Of a stretch of 64,000 bases of DNA, positions 34,614 through 43,266 are shown in pieces. A program made the position numbers and the translations under genes. The DNA comes from Cylindrodendrum hubeiense (Eukaryota; Ascomycota; Sordariomycetes; Hypocreales; Nectriaceae). Position 1 is the stretch's first letter, and the number at the start of each line of letters is the position of its first letter. The stretch is from contig JAANBB010000029.1 of NCBI GenBank assembly GCA_014621425.1, positions 62,001-126,000 on the forward strand, given 5' to 3'. The notes under the pieces were generated by a model that did not search any database, was not told the DNA's origin, and saw nothing but the letters and a program-made list of their open reading frames with translations.

Positions 34614-35583
34614 CTAAGCCCCAATCATGCCTAAGCTCATGTAAGCGTCATCTAGGAAAGTATGAACAGCGGAGATGCTTACCACCATTTGGAGACAGAG
34701 TAGACGCTGTGACGAGACTTGCTCTTCCACTTGTGATCCAGATGATACACTCGGCCACCTCTTCAGGCAAACCAATCCTCCCAACAGCCATGTCCTGGGC
34801 CATTGCTTGAACATCCATGCCGACATGACTATCGGGAACATTACCAAGCATCGCAGTCTGGATAACACCGGGGCAGATCGCATTGATCCGAATTCCGTTC
34901 TTTGCATATCTCAACCCGTCTGACCGGGTGAAGCCCAGGATACCATGTTTACTCGCACAGTATGCTGGGAGATGATCATAGGCCATCAAGGCACACATGG
35001 AAGCAACGTTTGCAATGGCGCCTCGTGCTGGAATTTTGGAATCGTCGGCTGTGATGGGTTCTTGTTTCAGCATCTGTTTGACCTGTGATCTCTGGCACAA
35101 CCAAGTGCCCCGAAGGTTCACCTGCAGCTGCAGGTCAAATGATGCCACAGCGACTTCATCGGTCGGACCGGGTAGTAAGACTCCTGCGACATTACAGGCG
35201 TAGTCCACTCTTCCAAATACACGATTTGCTTCTGCCACCATGCCATTTATCGACTCCTCAGAAGTGATGTCTGAGTAAAACGTCAGTGGCTTCTTCGCAA
35301 CCCTCCATCTTGAAGAGACGACGAACCAACGTGGAGGGACAAGACCTCGACTCCCTGGTGCTGACTATTGATCACCTTCTTTAATTTGTCGACATTTGAT
35401 TTATTCAGATCAGCAATGACGATTCTGGTGCATCCTTCTTTGGCAAATAAGAGTGCGGTTGCGCGACCGATACCTACCTCCGGGAGCGTGTGTCAGATAT
35501 GCTTACGATCCATCATTGGGCAGTTTAGGTATACCTGATCCGGCACCGGTGACTAGAGCGACTCCTGGAAAATGAAGACCCAT
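34614..35583 (-). CDS. Short-chain dehydrogenase/reductase 2 of the cluster
   Basis: Four exons, 35583-35535, 35473-35327, 35270-34683 and 34630-34614, give 266 residues. The last exon is only 17 bp (MIGA and stop), supported by the family's NGG ending. Motifs: ALVTGAGSG|IGRATA across intron 1, IVIADLN (Asp, NAD type), HVDITSEES, CNVAGVL (NVAG variant of NNAG), ANVASMCAL (Ser) and YCASKHG (Tyr-x-x-x-Lys). FTRSDGLRYAKNGIRINAICPG is the usual C-terminal part. Intron 2 has a GTTCGT donor. It is a ketone/alcohol oxidoreductase of unknown substrate. It is convergent with BVMO 3 and divergent from the mpaB-like gene. Confidence 0.9.
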
Positions 35584-36305
35584 TTTGTCAAGGCGAGGAG
35601 GGTTGGGAACGAATACGAAGTGACGCCGACTCAAACGGCGATTGACTAAATGGAAGCGGGAGAGGTAGAACCCAGATATTGCAGGACGCCACAGTTGATG
35701 GACAAATCCCTTGAAAGGGTCACTAAATGAACACCGGGATTTGTTCCGGCTATCTTCGAGTTGTCTTTTTCGGCTATCTGTCTCCGCAATGCTTCGCTGA
35801 GAAAACAGCGGTAGTTACAAAGCTTGCAAGATCCTCTTCCATCATCGCCATCGCCATCCGGAACAACCACCGGACCAGTGACCAATAATCAACCACGTCC
35901 CCTTGTCGTTTCCTCCATGACGGGGACAATGCAGCGTGTCGTGGCGTTGTTCTGATGGACGTGGCCCGGAGATCGGATACGATGCGGGGGATCTTAGGCT
36001 ACCATGATAGGCCAATTTGCATCGACGTACCCAACCTGACGTTGGAGAGCCGTCACATATTTCCTTGTCACCCCCCGCATTTCATTCTGCACGTGGACAC
36101 TGATTATGAGTGATTTCCAGGCTATGAATGCTATGCGTAACAGTAGCAATATGACGAGCATGGAATAAGATATTAGAAGACCAGTCCAGTGTCAATGAAA
36201 CAGTCTCCTCCATTCTATTCTGGCCGCTACCACTTCTCGATTGAACTTCAGAACTTGAAACTGTAATCATTCAGAATTCTTTCGTGACCCAAGCCAGTTT
36301 TGACG
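35584..36305. other. Bidirectional promoter between SDR 2 and the mpaB-like gene
   Basis: About 0.7 kb without a credible gene. It holds a CGG-N8-CCG variant at 35859-35872. Confidence 0.5.
35859..35872. promoter_or_regulatory. CGG-N8-CCG variant element
   Basis: CGGAACAACCACCG, one base shorter than the cluster's CGG-N9-CCG and with AAC instead of AAAA. It lies between divergent SDR 2 and mpaB-like genes. A weak site at best. Confidence 0.3.
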
Positions 36306-37849
36306 ATGTTGCCTTTCTTTACAAACGAGAAATCCGATGTCCTTGATTCGTACGGCTACAAGTTCCGTCTGACCGAGCTGCACATGACATCTGAGCAGCT
36401 GGATCCACTGAAACACAAGTTCGATGAAGTTGGATCCGATGCTCTTACCGTCATTGATTCCATGTTTCCGCCTCCACCTCCTCGCGCTGGCTGGAATGAC
36501 AAACCCAAGAACGAAGACCCTCGGCCTGATCGCGACACATATGCTTTGCTGCGAGATAATCACGGTTCAGATCCCAAACTTCAGGCTCTTTGGGACGAAG
36601 TCAATTCAGTTCCTGACTGGGTTGATTGGGACCAAATAAAACGAGGCCAGGATGTGTTCTATCGCTACGCACCAGCCGCCGTCGCTGGATTTGCTTTTCA
36701 GGGCCTCCTCGCTACAACAGTATGTTGAATTTGTCTAGTCGAGCATAACCGAGCTCTAACATATATCCAGGGAGCTTCATATCGCCCCGCCGAGACTCTG
36801 GTTCGAACAGGGGGCCACTCAACCCGAGTGGCGAAGAATCGACTTTTCGAGACATTTCAACTGATCCTGCAGGTCACCAAGTCTCTCGACGACGTAAAGC
36901 CTGGCGGCGCTGGATTTGTGTCAGCAGTGCGCGTCCGCCTTCTTCATGCATCTGTTCGGGATCGGATTCTCAAACTTAACGCCCAGCGTCCGGGATACTT
37001 CGATGTTGAAAAGTTTGGCGTGCCTATAAATGAGCTTGACTCAATGCAATCAGTCTGCGCATTTTCAACAAACTTGGTCTGGCTTGCTCTTCCACGCCAG
37101 GGCATCTACGTTCGCCACCAAGAGGCGCTTGACTATCTCGCCCTCTGGAGGTGGGTCGGCTATGTCCTAGGTACACCGCACTGGGTTCTTGAAACCCCAG
37201 AGAAAGCTTTGGCGTCGATGGAATCCTTGTTGCATGACTGTCTCAATCCAAGCAAAAATTCCAAGGTGTTGGCTCAGAATCTTGTCAACGCCCTCGACGG
37301 TGTCGCCCCGATCTACGAGCCAAAGGAGTTTTTTGAGGCTGGCACCCGCTTTATCAACGGCAACAAAATGTGCGACGAGATTGGAATTGGAAAGCCGGGC
37401 ATTTACTGGGATGCAGTTGTTCGAGGTCAGGCCTGGGCCCTCATGCTGGTAACTTATGTCTCCCGCTCAATCCCAGCATTGGACAGATGGCAGATCGCGG
37501 TATGTCCCTTATCACCACTCACAGGCCGTGGATATTGATTCAGATACACTAGGCATACCGGGAGCTCTTTTGGAGCTACGTCGTGGAACATAAGGACGGC
37601 CTGAAGGGTGGGTATAAGTATGACTTCAAATATGTTCCTCAGCTTGGTTCCCAGACAGGAGTAGAGAAGTCGCATGCGCCAAAGCCGACACTAGGCGTCC
37701 AGCCTTTGGAGCTTATTGGACTTGTCAGCTTTGGACTGACACTGCTAATGGCGACTGCTATCACAAGCCTGTTAGCAAGGGTGGTTCTTCATGCGGTGAA
37801 CGGATATCCTCACTTGGCAATCGCGATCACCAGTTTCGCGAATAGTTGA
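36306..37849 (+). CDS. DUF2236 oxygenase, mpaB/rubber-oxygenase-like
   Basis: Three exons, 36306-36719, 36771-37499 and 37553-37849, with introns of 51 and 53 bp, give 479 residues. The family order is visible: VDWDQIKRGQDVFYRYAPAAVAGFAFQGLLATT|GASYRPAETLVRTGGH, then RVRLLHASVRDRIL (conserved RxLHAxVR), MQSVCAFSTNLVWLAL, and ALDYLALWRWVGYVLG. A hydrophobic segment near the C-terminus (LELIGLVSFGLTLLMATAITSLL) looks like a membrane anchor. DUF2236 proteins are heme-dependent oxygenases: latex-clearing protein cleaves polyisoprene, and MpaB' of mycophenolate synthesis cleaves a prenyl side chain. A role in cutting a terpenoid or prenyl chain fits this cluster (inference). Confidence 0.88.
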
Positions 37850-38146
37850 AAGAACGCTATAGGGTACATGGATTGATTTGGCTTAACAATTTGGTTAAGA
37901 GCGCTGTTGAGGAATTCTTTGGATACGTATGTTGGTATCTAATTTAGGCACATTCGCTTGTTGACAATTTATATCGGGACTGTGACTCCATATTTCTAGC
38001 GCGCTCTGAGTGCCACTCGTGTGAGAATGACCAGACCGACACTTTCCACAACGGGATTATGCCGAAATGGTGGTGAGCCTTTTATTCATGGTGAAGGAAT
38101 ACTTGATGAGCAGTCAATGTCTATGATATAATTGTGTTAACTGCAG

Positions 38147-38656
38147 TTATTCGTGGATTTTAGCCAGCTCCCTCGCAACTGCGTCATGATACCCCTCAAT
38201 CCCAGTAGTTCTCATGCACACAACGAGGAGATCTTCCGGTATCTGTCCACCTCTTGGCTGATCAATCGTCAGTGTTCTCTTGAACAAACATCCTCTTGTT
38301 TCTTTTCCATCTACTGTAATATTTGCGTCCTCAAATACATATTCAATCTTCGTCGTCCCGTCCGTACCGTCAGTAATCGATTCATCTGTCGCACCAATAC
38401 CATTCACTTGTAGGAACGCCCATTTCCACGGTTGCACGGCAGTGATGAGGGTCCAGGCGGAATAATAAGTATTCTTGGCAAGGGTGACCTTCTCGGTCCA
38501 CTGATCACCAAGCTTCAATGGAAGTTCAAGGTGTTGTTGGATGCCCCCGCTGCCCTTGTATGTGAGCGGCCAGTTGTGGGGGTTGCTAACGAAATCGTAT
38601 ACTTGCTCGCGAGTATACGGGAGCAATGTCTGGGATGACGCCGAGCAGATACCCAT
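38147..38656 (-). CDS. SRPBCC (polyketide cyclase/START-like) protein
   Basis: A single exon of 169 residues from MGICSASSQTLLPYTREQ. The helix-grip pattern is clear: YTREQVYDFVSNPHNWPLTYKGS near the start, LKLGDQWTEKV, the central WKWAFLQVNG strand, KIEYVFED and a C-terminal amphipathic helix (GIEGYHDAVARELAKI). SRPBCC domains form a hydrophobic cavity for a lipid, polyketide or similar ligand, and some have isomerase or hydrolase activity. The frame stays open upstream to 38728, and a CCCGCAG acceptor precedes the chosen ATG, so a short 5' exon is possible. Convergent with the mpaB-like gene, divergent from the dioxygenase. Confidence 0.78.
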   Translation of the reverse strand: MGICSASSQTLLPYTREQVYDFVSNPHNWPLTYKGSGGIQQHLELPLKLGDQWTEKVTLAKNTYYSAWTLITAVQPWKWAFLQVNGIGATDESITDGTDGTTKIEYVFEDANITVDGKETRGCLFKRTLTIDQPRGGQIPEDLLVVCMRTTGIEGYHDAVARELAKIHE

Positions 38657-39194
38657 ATCTGCGGGTGGTGAGATTTGACTGAGTGTGTAGGCACGGGTAG
38701 ATTGAGCGAGGTGGAGGTTGATACACAATATTGAGCAGCGACAGTGAATAACGGAAGGAGGACAGGGAGGACTTTTTCCACGGGATCAATACAGGCTGGT
38801 TTGGGTAAATGTACTAGAGTGACATCTACCTGGAATAAAATAGGTGGTCTTTCGGGCCCGGAAAACGTAGCCGGAATGCCAATAAATTTCCACAGTGCTG
38901 GGTGTATCATCGTACCCCTGTCAGCTCAGAATAAGTTTTCCGGCTGACATCGCCATTCACGACCACATGGGACGATTTGTTGAGCCATGAGACATGATCC
39001 AGTTGATCGGATAATCCTAGTGCCACGGTACGTCGTTGGTGGTTTGCATCTCATAATTGCCGACTATTAAAATAGAGGAGATCATCTGAGTTGAAGAATT
39101 GAGAGCCCAGGACTCGACTCAAGTAAAAGGGCAATCAAGAAACCGAGTTGTCCCAACGCCAAAAATTAAATCACTTTACCCACTTGTCGCCACC
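38657..39194. other. Bidirectional promoter between the SRPBCC and dioxygenase genes
   Basis: Holds the CGG-N9-CCG element at 38859-38873. The minus strand is open over much of 38660-38910 without a domain. Confidence 0.5.
38859..38873 (+). promoter_or_regulatory. CGG-N9-CCG element between SRPBCC and TauD-like genes
   Basis: CGGAAAACGTAGCCG, 203 bp before the SRPBCC start and 336 bp before the dioxygenase start. Its minus strand, GGCATTCCGGCTACGTTTTCCGG, closely resembles the esterase-promoter site at 30591. Confidence 0.6.
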
Positions 39195-40157
39195 ATGGGA
39201 TCGACAGCCAATATCTCACATCTGACATTCACTCCTCTCCACACAACCTATGGAGCGCGCGTGGAAGGAATGACGTGGGACCTTCCAACCCCCCCAATGG
39301 TCCTGCAGGAGATCATTAACGGCGTTCACAAGTACGGTGTGTTGGTGTTTAGGAAAGCCAATCTTGACAACCACCAACACATTGCATTTTCCCAGCAACT
39401 TGGTGAACTGGACGATGTCAAAGCCCATATCAAAGCCGGTCGAGCCATGCGCTTCCCTGATCAACCTGAAATATTTGATGTCTCCAACCTGGACGAGAAT
39501 GATCAAGTTCTCACAGATGCAGACCCAGTGAGGAAGGGCAACAACAAAGGCAACACCCTCTGGCACGCAGACATGGCATATAATCCTCAGAGATGCGCCT
39601 ATTCCCTACTTCGTGCAGTTGAGCTGCCTCCTCAGGGAACTGGGGGTGAGACTCAGTTCCTCGACTCGCGCACAGCGTACGACGATATGCCACAGGCCAT
39701 GAAAGCACGAGTAAATAAGCTAGTTACGAATAACTCGCTACTGCACAATCGCAAGCTGGCCGCACCGGAAATATTTGATGGCGTTGAGCCTTTGGACTAC
39801 CCCATGTCACGTCACCGACTCATACAGCCACATGAGGGGTCTGGACGCAACAACATCTACGTCACCACTTACGCTCACCATTTCGATGACTCTACGATGG
39901 AAGAGAGCAAGCCACTCCTGGAAGAGCTGCTAGCCTGGGTGTCGCAGCCAAAATACATGCTTATTGTCAAATACGAGAATGATGGCGACCTGGTCATGTG
40001 GGATAATCGTGCGGTTCTTCACCGCGCGACAGAAACGGGCACTTATGACGGCAAGTTCAGGCGAGACATGAGACGAACAACAGTAAAGGATGGTGGAAAG
40101 TTTGGATGGGGTGAGAACGGAGTTGGGTGCAGCTGGCAAGCGGGGTTGACTAAATAA
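39195..40157 (+). CDS. TauD/TfdA-type Fe(II)/2-oxoglutarate dioxygenase
   Basis: A single exon of 320 residues, with a good start context (CACCATGG). The iron-binding facial triad is visible: H124-x-D126 in LWHADMAYN and H276 in RAVLHRATE. The 2-oxoglutarate-binding Arg lies at about 293 in RDMRRTTV. Other family marks are KYGVLVFRKANL and GGETQFLDSRTAYD. The family hydroxylates carbon next to sulfonate, ether or carboxylate groups, and the fungal members closest to TfdA cleave aryloxy or other ethers by hydroxylation (family knowledge; exact substrate unknown). Upstream in-frame codons to 39099 have no family counterpart. It forms a plus-strand pair with the aldolase. Confidence 0.92.
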   Translation: MGSTANISHLTFTPLHTTYGARVEGMTWDLPTPPMVLQEIINGVHKYGVLVFRKANLDNHQHIAFSQQLGELDDVKAHIKAGRAMRFPDQPEIFDVSNLDENDQVLTDADPVRKGNNKGNTLWHADMAYNPQRCAYSLLRAVELPPQGTGGETQFLDSRTAYDDMPQAMKARVNKLVTNNSLLHNRKLAAPEIFDGVEPLDYPMSRHRLIQPHEGSGRNNIYVTTYAHHFDDSTMEESKPLLEELLAWVSQPKYMLIVKYENDGDLVMWDNRAVLHRATETGTYDGKFRRDMRRTTVKDGGKFGWGENGVGCSWQAGLTK

Positions 40158-40245
40158 CCACGTAATGCGTGTATCAATTCTCATGTCGCAGCACCCTGGG
40201 TGAGTATCGATGATGGGATGTGATTGGAGAAATTTGGATTTACCC

Positions 40246-40261
40246 CGGCATTAGTTTTCCG
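40246..40261 (-). promoter_or_regulatory. CGG-N10-CCG variant before the aldolase gene
   Basis: CGGCATTAGTTTTCCG. On the minus strand it reads CGGAAAACTAATGCCG, the cluster element with one extra base. It starts 181 bp before the aldolase start codon. Confidence 0.4.
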
Positions 40262-40426
40262 AGAATACACTCTTCGATTGCACCCAGTTATTGCCATCAC
40301 GTAACCTGGAATTCCCTTGCCATTCAAATATAGAATCTGCCATCGCTCGTCAATATTCCCACTAGCTTCGAAGCTGCAGCTCGATTCTTTCGTATCTTAA
40401 CAAGTTATTTTTCATAGGCTTTAGAC

Positions 40427-41308
40427 ATGTCCTATCTGAGTGAGATATCCGTTTCTACCCATTCAGCAGATGTCGAGGGAAAGGGCTCCTGTCCTCAAAG
40501 CCTCGTCGACGTCATCGCGAGGACACCACATCCCACTCTTGGCGTTGCTCTCACAATCCCTTCCACTTTCGTGGCTCAACTAGTCGGTCAACTAGGATGC
40601 GAGTTTGTTTTTATTGACATGGAGCACTCCCCAATCTCGGCAGAGTTGATGACACAAATGGTCCACGCAATAGTTGCCTCCTCAAGAGGGACGTGTTATC
40701 CTATTGTCCGAGTTCCTTCACAAGGTGTCGAGTGGATAAAGTGGGCTCTAGACAGCGGAGCTGCCGGGATAATTATTCCGATGGTCAACAACAGGAGGGA
40801 GATGGAAACTGTCATTGATCGTGGCCTGTTTCCACCACGAGGATCACGAAGTTTTGGTCCATCCATGGCTCCTTGGGGCCTGCCAGACGGTCCACAAGGC
40901 GGTGTGGGTACGTACTTCCAGAGAGCACTGGAAGGTCAAGTTGGCATATTTCCCATGATTGAGTCAGCTGAAGGCGTAAAAAACGTCGAGGATATTCTTT
41001 CAGTCGGTGGTGTTTCCGGTGTGTTCGTTGGTCCCATGGACTTGCGTCTATCTCTGGGGTTAAATGGCGCCGATGGAGCGGAGCCAGTCTACAAGGCAGC
41101 ATTGGAAAAGATCTGTCGCTCAGCAAAGAAGTGGAAAAGATTAGTGGGCACAGTATCGATTGGAGATGAAGTCACAAGAAGACGGGCATTAAATGGGATG
41201 GACTTTTTGGTGGTTGCAGTTGATGCAGGAGCTATGGCTGTTGGCCTCGGAAACGACTTGAAAAGGGCAAAGCAAGTATCTGAAATACCCAACAACCCTT
41301 CCCTCTAG
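40427..41308 (+). CDS. HpcH/HpaI-family class II aldolase
   Basis: A single exon of 293 residues. The TIM-barrel family motifs are in order: FVFIDMEHSPIS (catalytic His region, about residue 66), PIVRVPSQ (Arg), AAGIIIPMVNNRREME, FPMIESAEGVKNVEDIL (metal-binding Glu), and VFVGPMDLRLSLG (metal-binding Asp). These divalent-metal enzymes reversibly split 4-hydroxy-2-oxo acids into pyruvate and an aldehyde, as in hydroxyphenylacetate or other ring catabolism. Length is as expected. It ends only 14 bp from the end of the convergent FMN dehydrogenase gene. It would supply the C-C cleavage step of the cluster (inference). Confidence 0.92.
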   Translation: MSYLSEISVSTHSADVEGKGSCPQSLVDVIARTPHPTLGVALTIPSTFVAQLVGQLGCEFVFIDMEHSPISAELMTQMVHAIVASSRGTCYPIVRVPSQGVEWIKWALDSGAAGIIIPMVNNRREMETVIDRGLFPPRGSRSFGPSMAPWGLPDGPQGGVGTYFQRALEGQVGIFPMIESAEGVKNVEDILSVGGVSGVFVGPMDLRLSLGLNGADGAEPVYKAALEKICRSAKKWKRLVGTVSIGDEVTRRRALNGMDFLVVAVDAGAMAVGLGNDLKRAKQVSEIPNNPSL

Positions 41309-41322
41309 CTTATAGTAGTTTA

Positions 41323-42944
41323 CTATATCTTGGGCCAACCCGATCTCTTGTTGCAATCATGCTCAAAATTGCACAGGTCGATGTACTCGCTGTTCAGCTG
41401 AGACAAGTTTGTCACTCCAAGCAGCCTCATTGTAGTCTGTATCTCATCACTAAGAACTACAGAAATTGTTAGTAAAAAAAGGAGAGGAAAGAGGTCGGCA
41501 AGACTTTGCACCTACTTTGGATGGCCTTCAAAACTCCTTCGGCTCCATACGCGCTCAGTGCGTACAGGAACCCGCGGCCTATACCGACAGCTCGCGCTCC
41601 AAGACACAGCGCCTTCACAATGTCGGTTCCTCTCATCACTCCACCATCCACGTAAACCTCTATCTTGTGAAATATTTCGGGACAGTTCTGCCGAATCTCA
41701 AGGAGGACCTGAACAGGACTAGGAGCATAATCCAACTGTCTCCCGCCGTGGTTGCTCAGGTATATCCCGTCTACATCGTGCCGTGTTGCTTCAAGCGCAT
41801 CTTCAACAGTTTGAATGCCTTTAAGAATGATAGGGTCGTCTCCCCAGCATTTCCGGATCCAGGGCAAATCACCCCACTCCAATGTGGAGCAATGCACGCC
41901 ACGCAGTGTCTCTGCCTCATCACCCGGAAGTGGAAGTTGGGCACCAGGACATTCCTCTTTAATCCCAGCCTTGATATCTAAGAGAGCCTTGAATCGATCA
42001 TCATCGTCTCTTTTCCCGATAACCGGGGAGTCAACAGTGACCACAAGAGCTTTGAACCCAGACATTCTAGCTTTGGCGATGAGTTTCTCGACATCCTTCT
42101 TGATCTTGGGCATATACAGCTGGAAGAACAAAGCTCCACCACGGCGTTCGGGGACACTCTGGAAGTATTCCATTACATCCGCAGGTGACACGGATGAGTA
42201 CGTGCAGACACACTGCGGGATGTTCATCCGAGCAGCCCCAGTAGCGAGGCAAAGCTCTCCATCCTTGTGACCAAGGCGCACTGCTGCAGCCGGAGCAATG
42301 AAGACGGGCATACTGCTTTCTGCACCCATAATCCTGCACTTCATAGATGCGGTGGCGACATTCCGGAGAACGCGGGGCCGGAAGCCGATGCGGGCCCAGT
42401 CGGATCTATTCCGGTTCAGTGCGAATAACGTCTCAGCGCCACTGTTAAAGTACACGGCAGCTTTAGGCGCGAGTACAGCCCGGCCAGCTAGTGCAAGATC
42501 ATCCAGAGATTTGCATGCGTAAAGCGGCAATACGACACCAGGAGAAGGCAATGGCCGGACGATCAGTGTTGGGTCGGAAGCGGGCTCAGGAGCCAATGTC
42601 CCCGTTCCGGATGCCACTCCAGTCACCAATCCGATTCGTTTTACTATTTTTGTCAATGCCGGTGTTTTCCGAGCAACGGCTGAGACTCACCTTGACTAGG
42701 GCAGCTATCGATTGTCTCGGGCGCGTGAATTAACTCGTAATCCTCGGTCGCATCCTTCAGTTCCAGTTAGCATGTGTGTAGGCTATCGATTAATGTCACT
42801 CACTCTGCCTGCATGTCTGAGAATAATATTGGCGCCTCCCGGGTGATGGTCAAGAAACGCCGTGACATCGTATGCAATGCCGGAAATAATGATCCAGCAG
42901 GATGACCGCGACGCATGTTGCGCAATATCCTCAAGAGATGGCAT
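41323..42944 (-). CDS. Cytochrome b2-type FMN 2-hydroxyacid dehydrogenase (heme b5 + FMN domains)
   Basis: Four exons, 42944-42804, 42754-42691, 42643-41516 and 41456-41323, give 488 residues. Residues 1-70 are a cytochrome b5 domain with the heme-binding DHHPGGANIILRHAG. The rest is the FMN-dependent alpha-hydroxyacid dehydrogenase barrel: AAVYFNSGAE (active-site Tyr), FIAPAA, TVDSPVIGKRDDD, IILKGIQTVEDA, LSNHGGRQLD (catalytic His and Arg) and YVDGGVMRGTDIVKALCLGARAVGIGR. The arrangement is that of yeast L-lactate cytochrome c reductase (CYB2), but without an obvious mitochondrial presequence. It oxidises a 2-hydroxy acid to the 2-oxo acid. The intron 2 acceptor may be TAG (used here) or GAG 27 bases on. 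Inside this cluster it may act on a hydroxy acid intermediate. Confidence 0.92.
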
Positions 42945-43266
42945 CGTGCTCGTCAGTCCAGTTGAAGCGGATAAGTAGAAGAACGAGCCGTCTGGAATTT
43001 CGAATAATTTAACACTTGCACTGTTCCTGGAACAAAAAGCTTAGAAGGTGGCTCGGCATTGTTTTCCGACGGGGAGCTGCAAGGATTCGGCGCGGATAAA
43101 CAACTGCATCCAAGTATGACGTTAATTTCGTCTCGCTGTTATCGTCCACAGCAGATGTATATACCTTCAGTACGGAGTAATAGCATATGCTCAATTACTA
43201 ACTCAACTAAATCTCTCTGTATCGTCCCTTCATTGACATTGAGATTTTAATCCACCCCCCTTCAAA
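42945..43266. other. Bidirectional promoter between the FMN dehydrogenase and the transporter
   Basis: 322 bp containing the CGG-N9-CCG element at 43054-43068. No gene. Confidence 0.6.
43054..43068 (-). promoter_or_regulatory. CGG-N9-CCG element between FMN dehydrogenase and transporter genes
   Basis: CGGCATTGTTTTCCG. On the minus strand it reads CGGAAAACAATGCCG. It lies 110 bp before the dehydrogenase start and 199 bp before the transporter start. Confidence 0.6.

Noticed and set aside
38657..38910. N-terminal extension of the SRPBCC protein
   Set aside because: Open but without family similarity and it would run over the CGG-N9-CCG element; kept only as a possibility for a short 5' exon.
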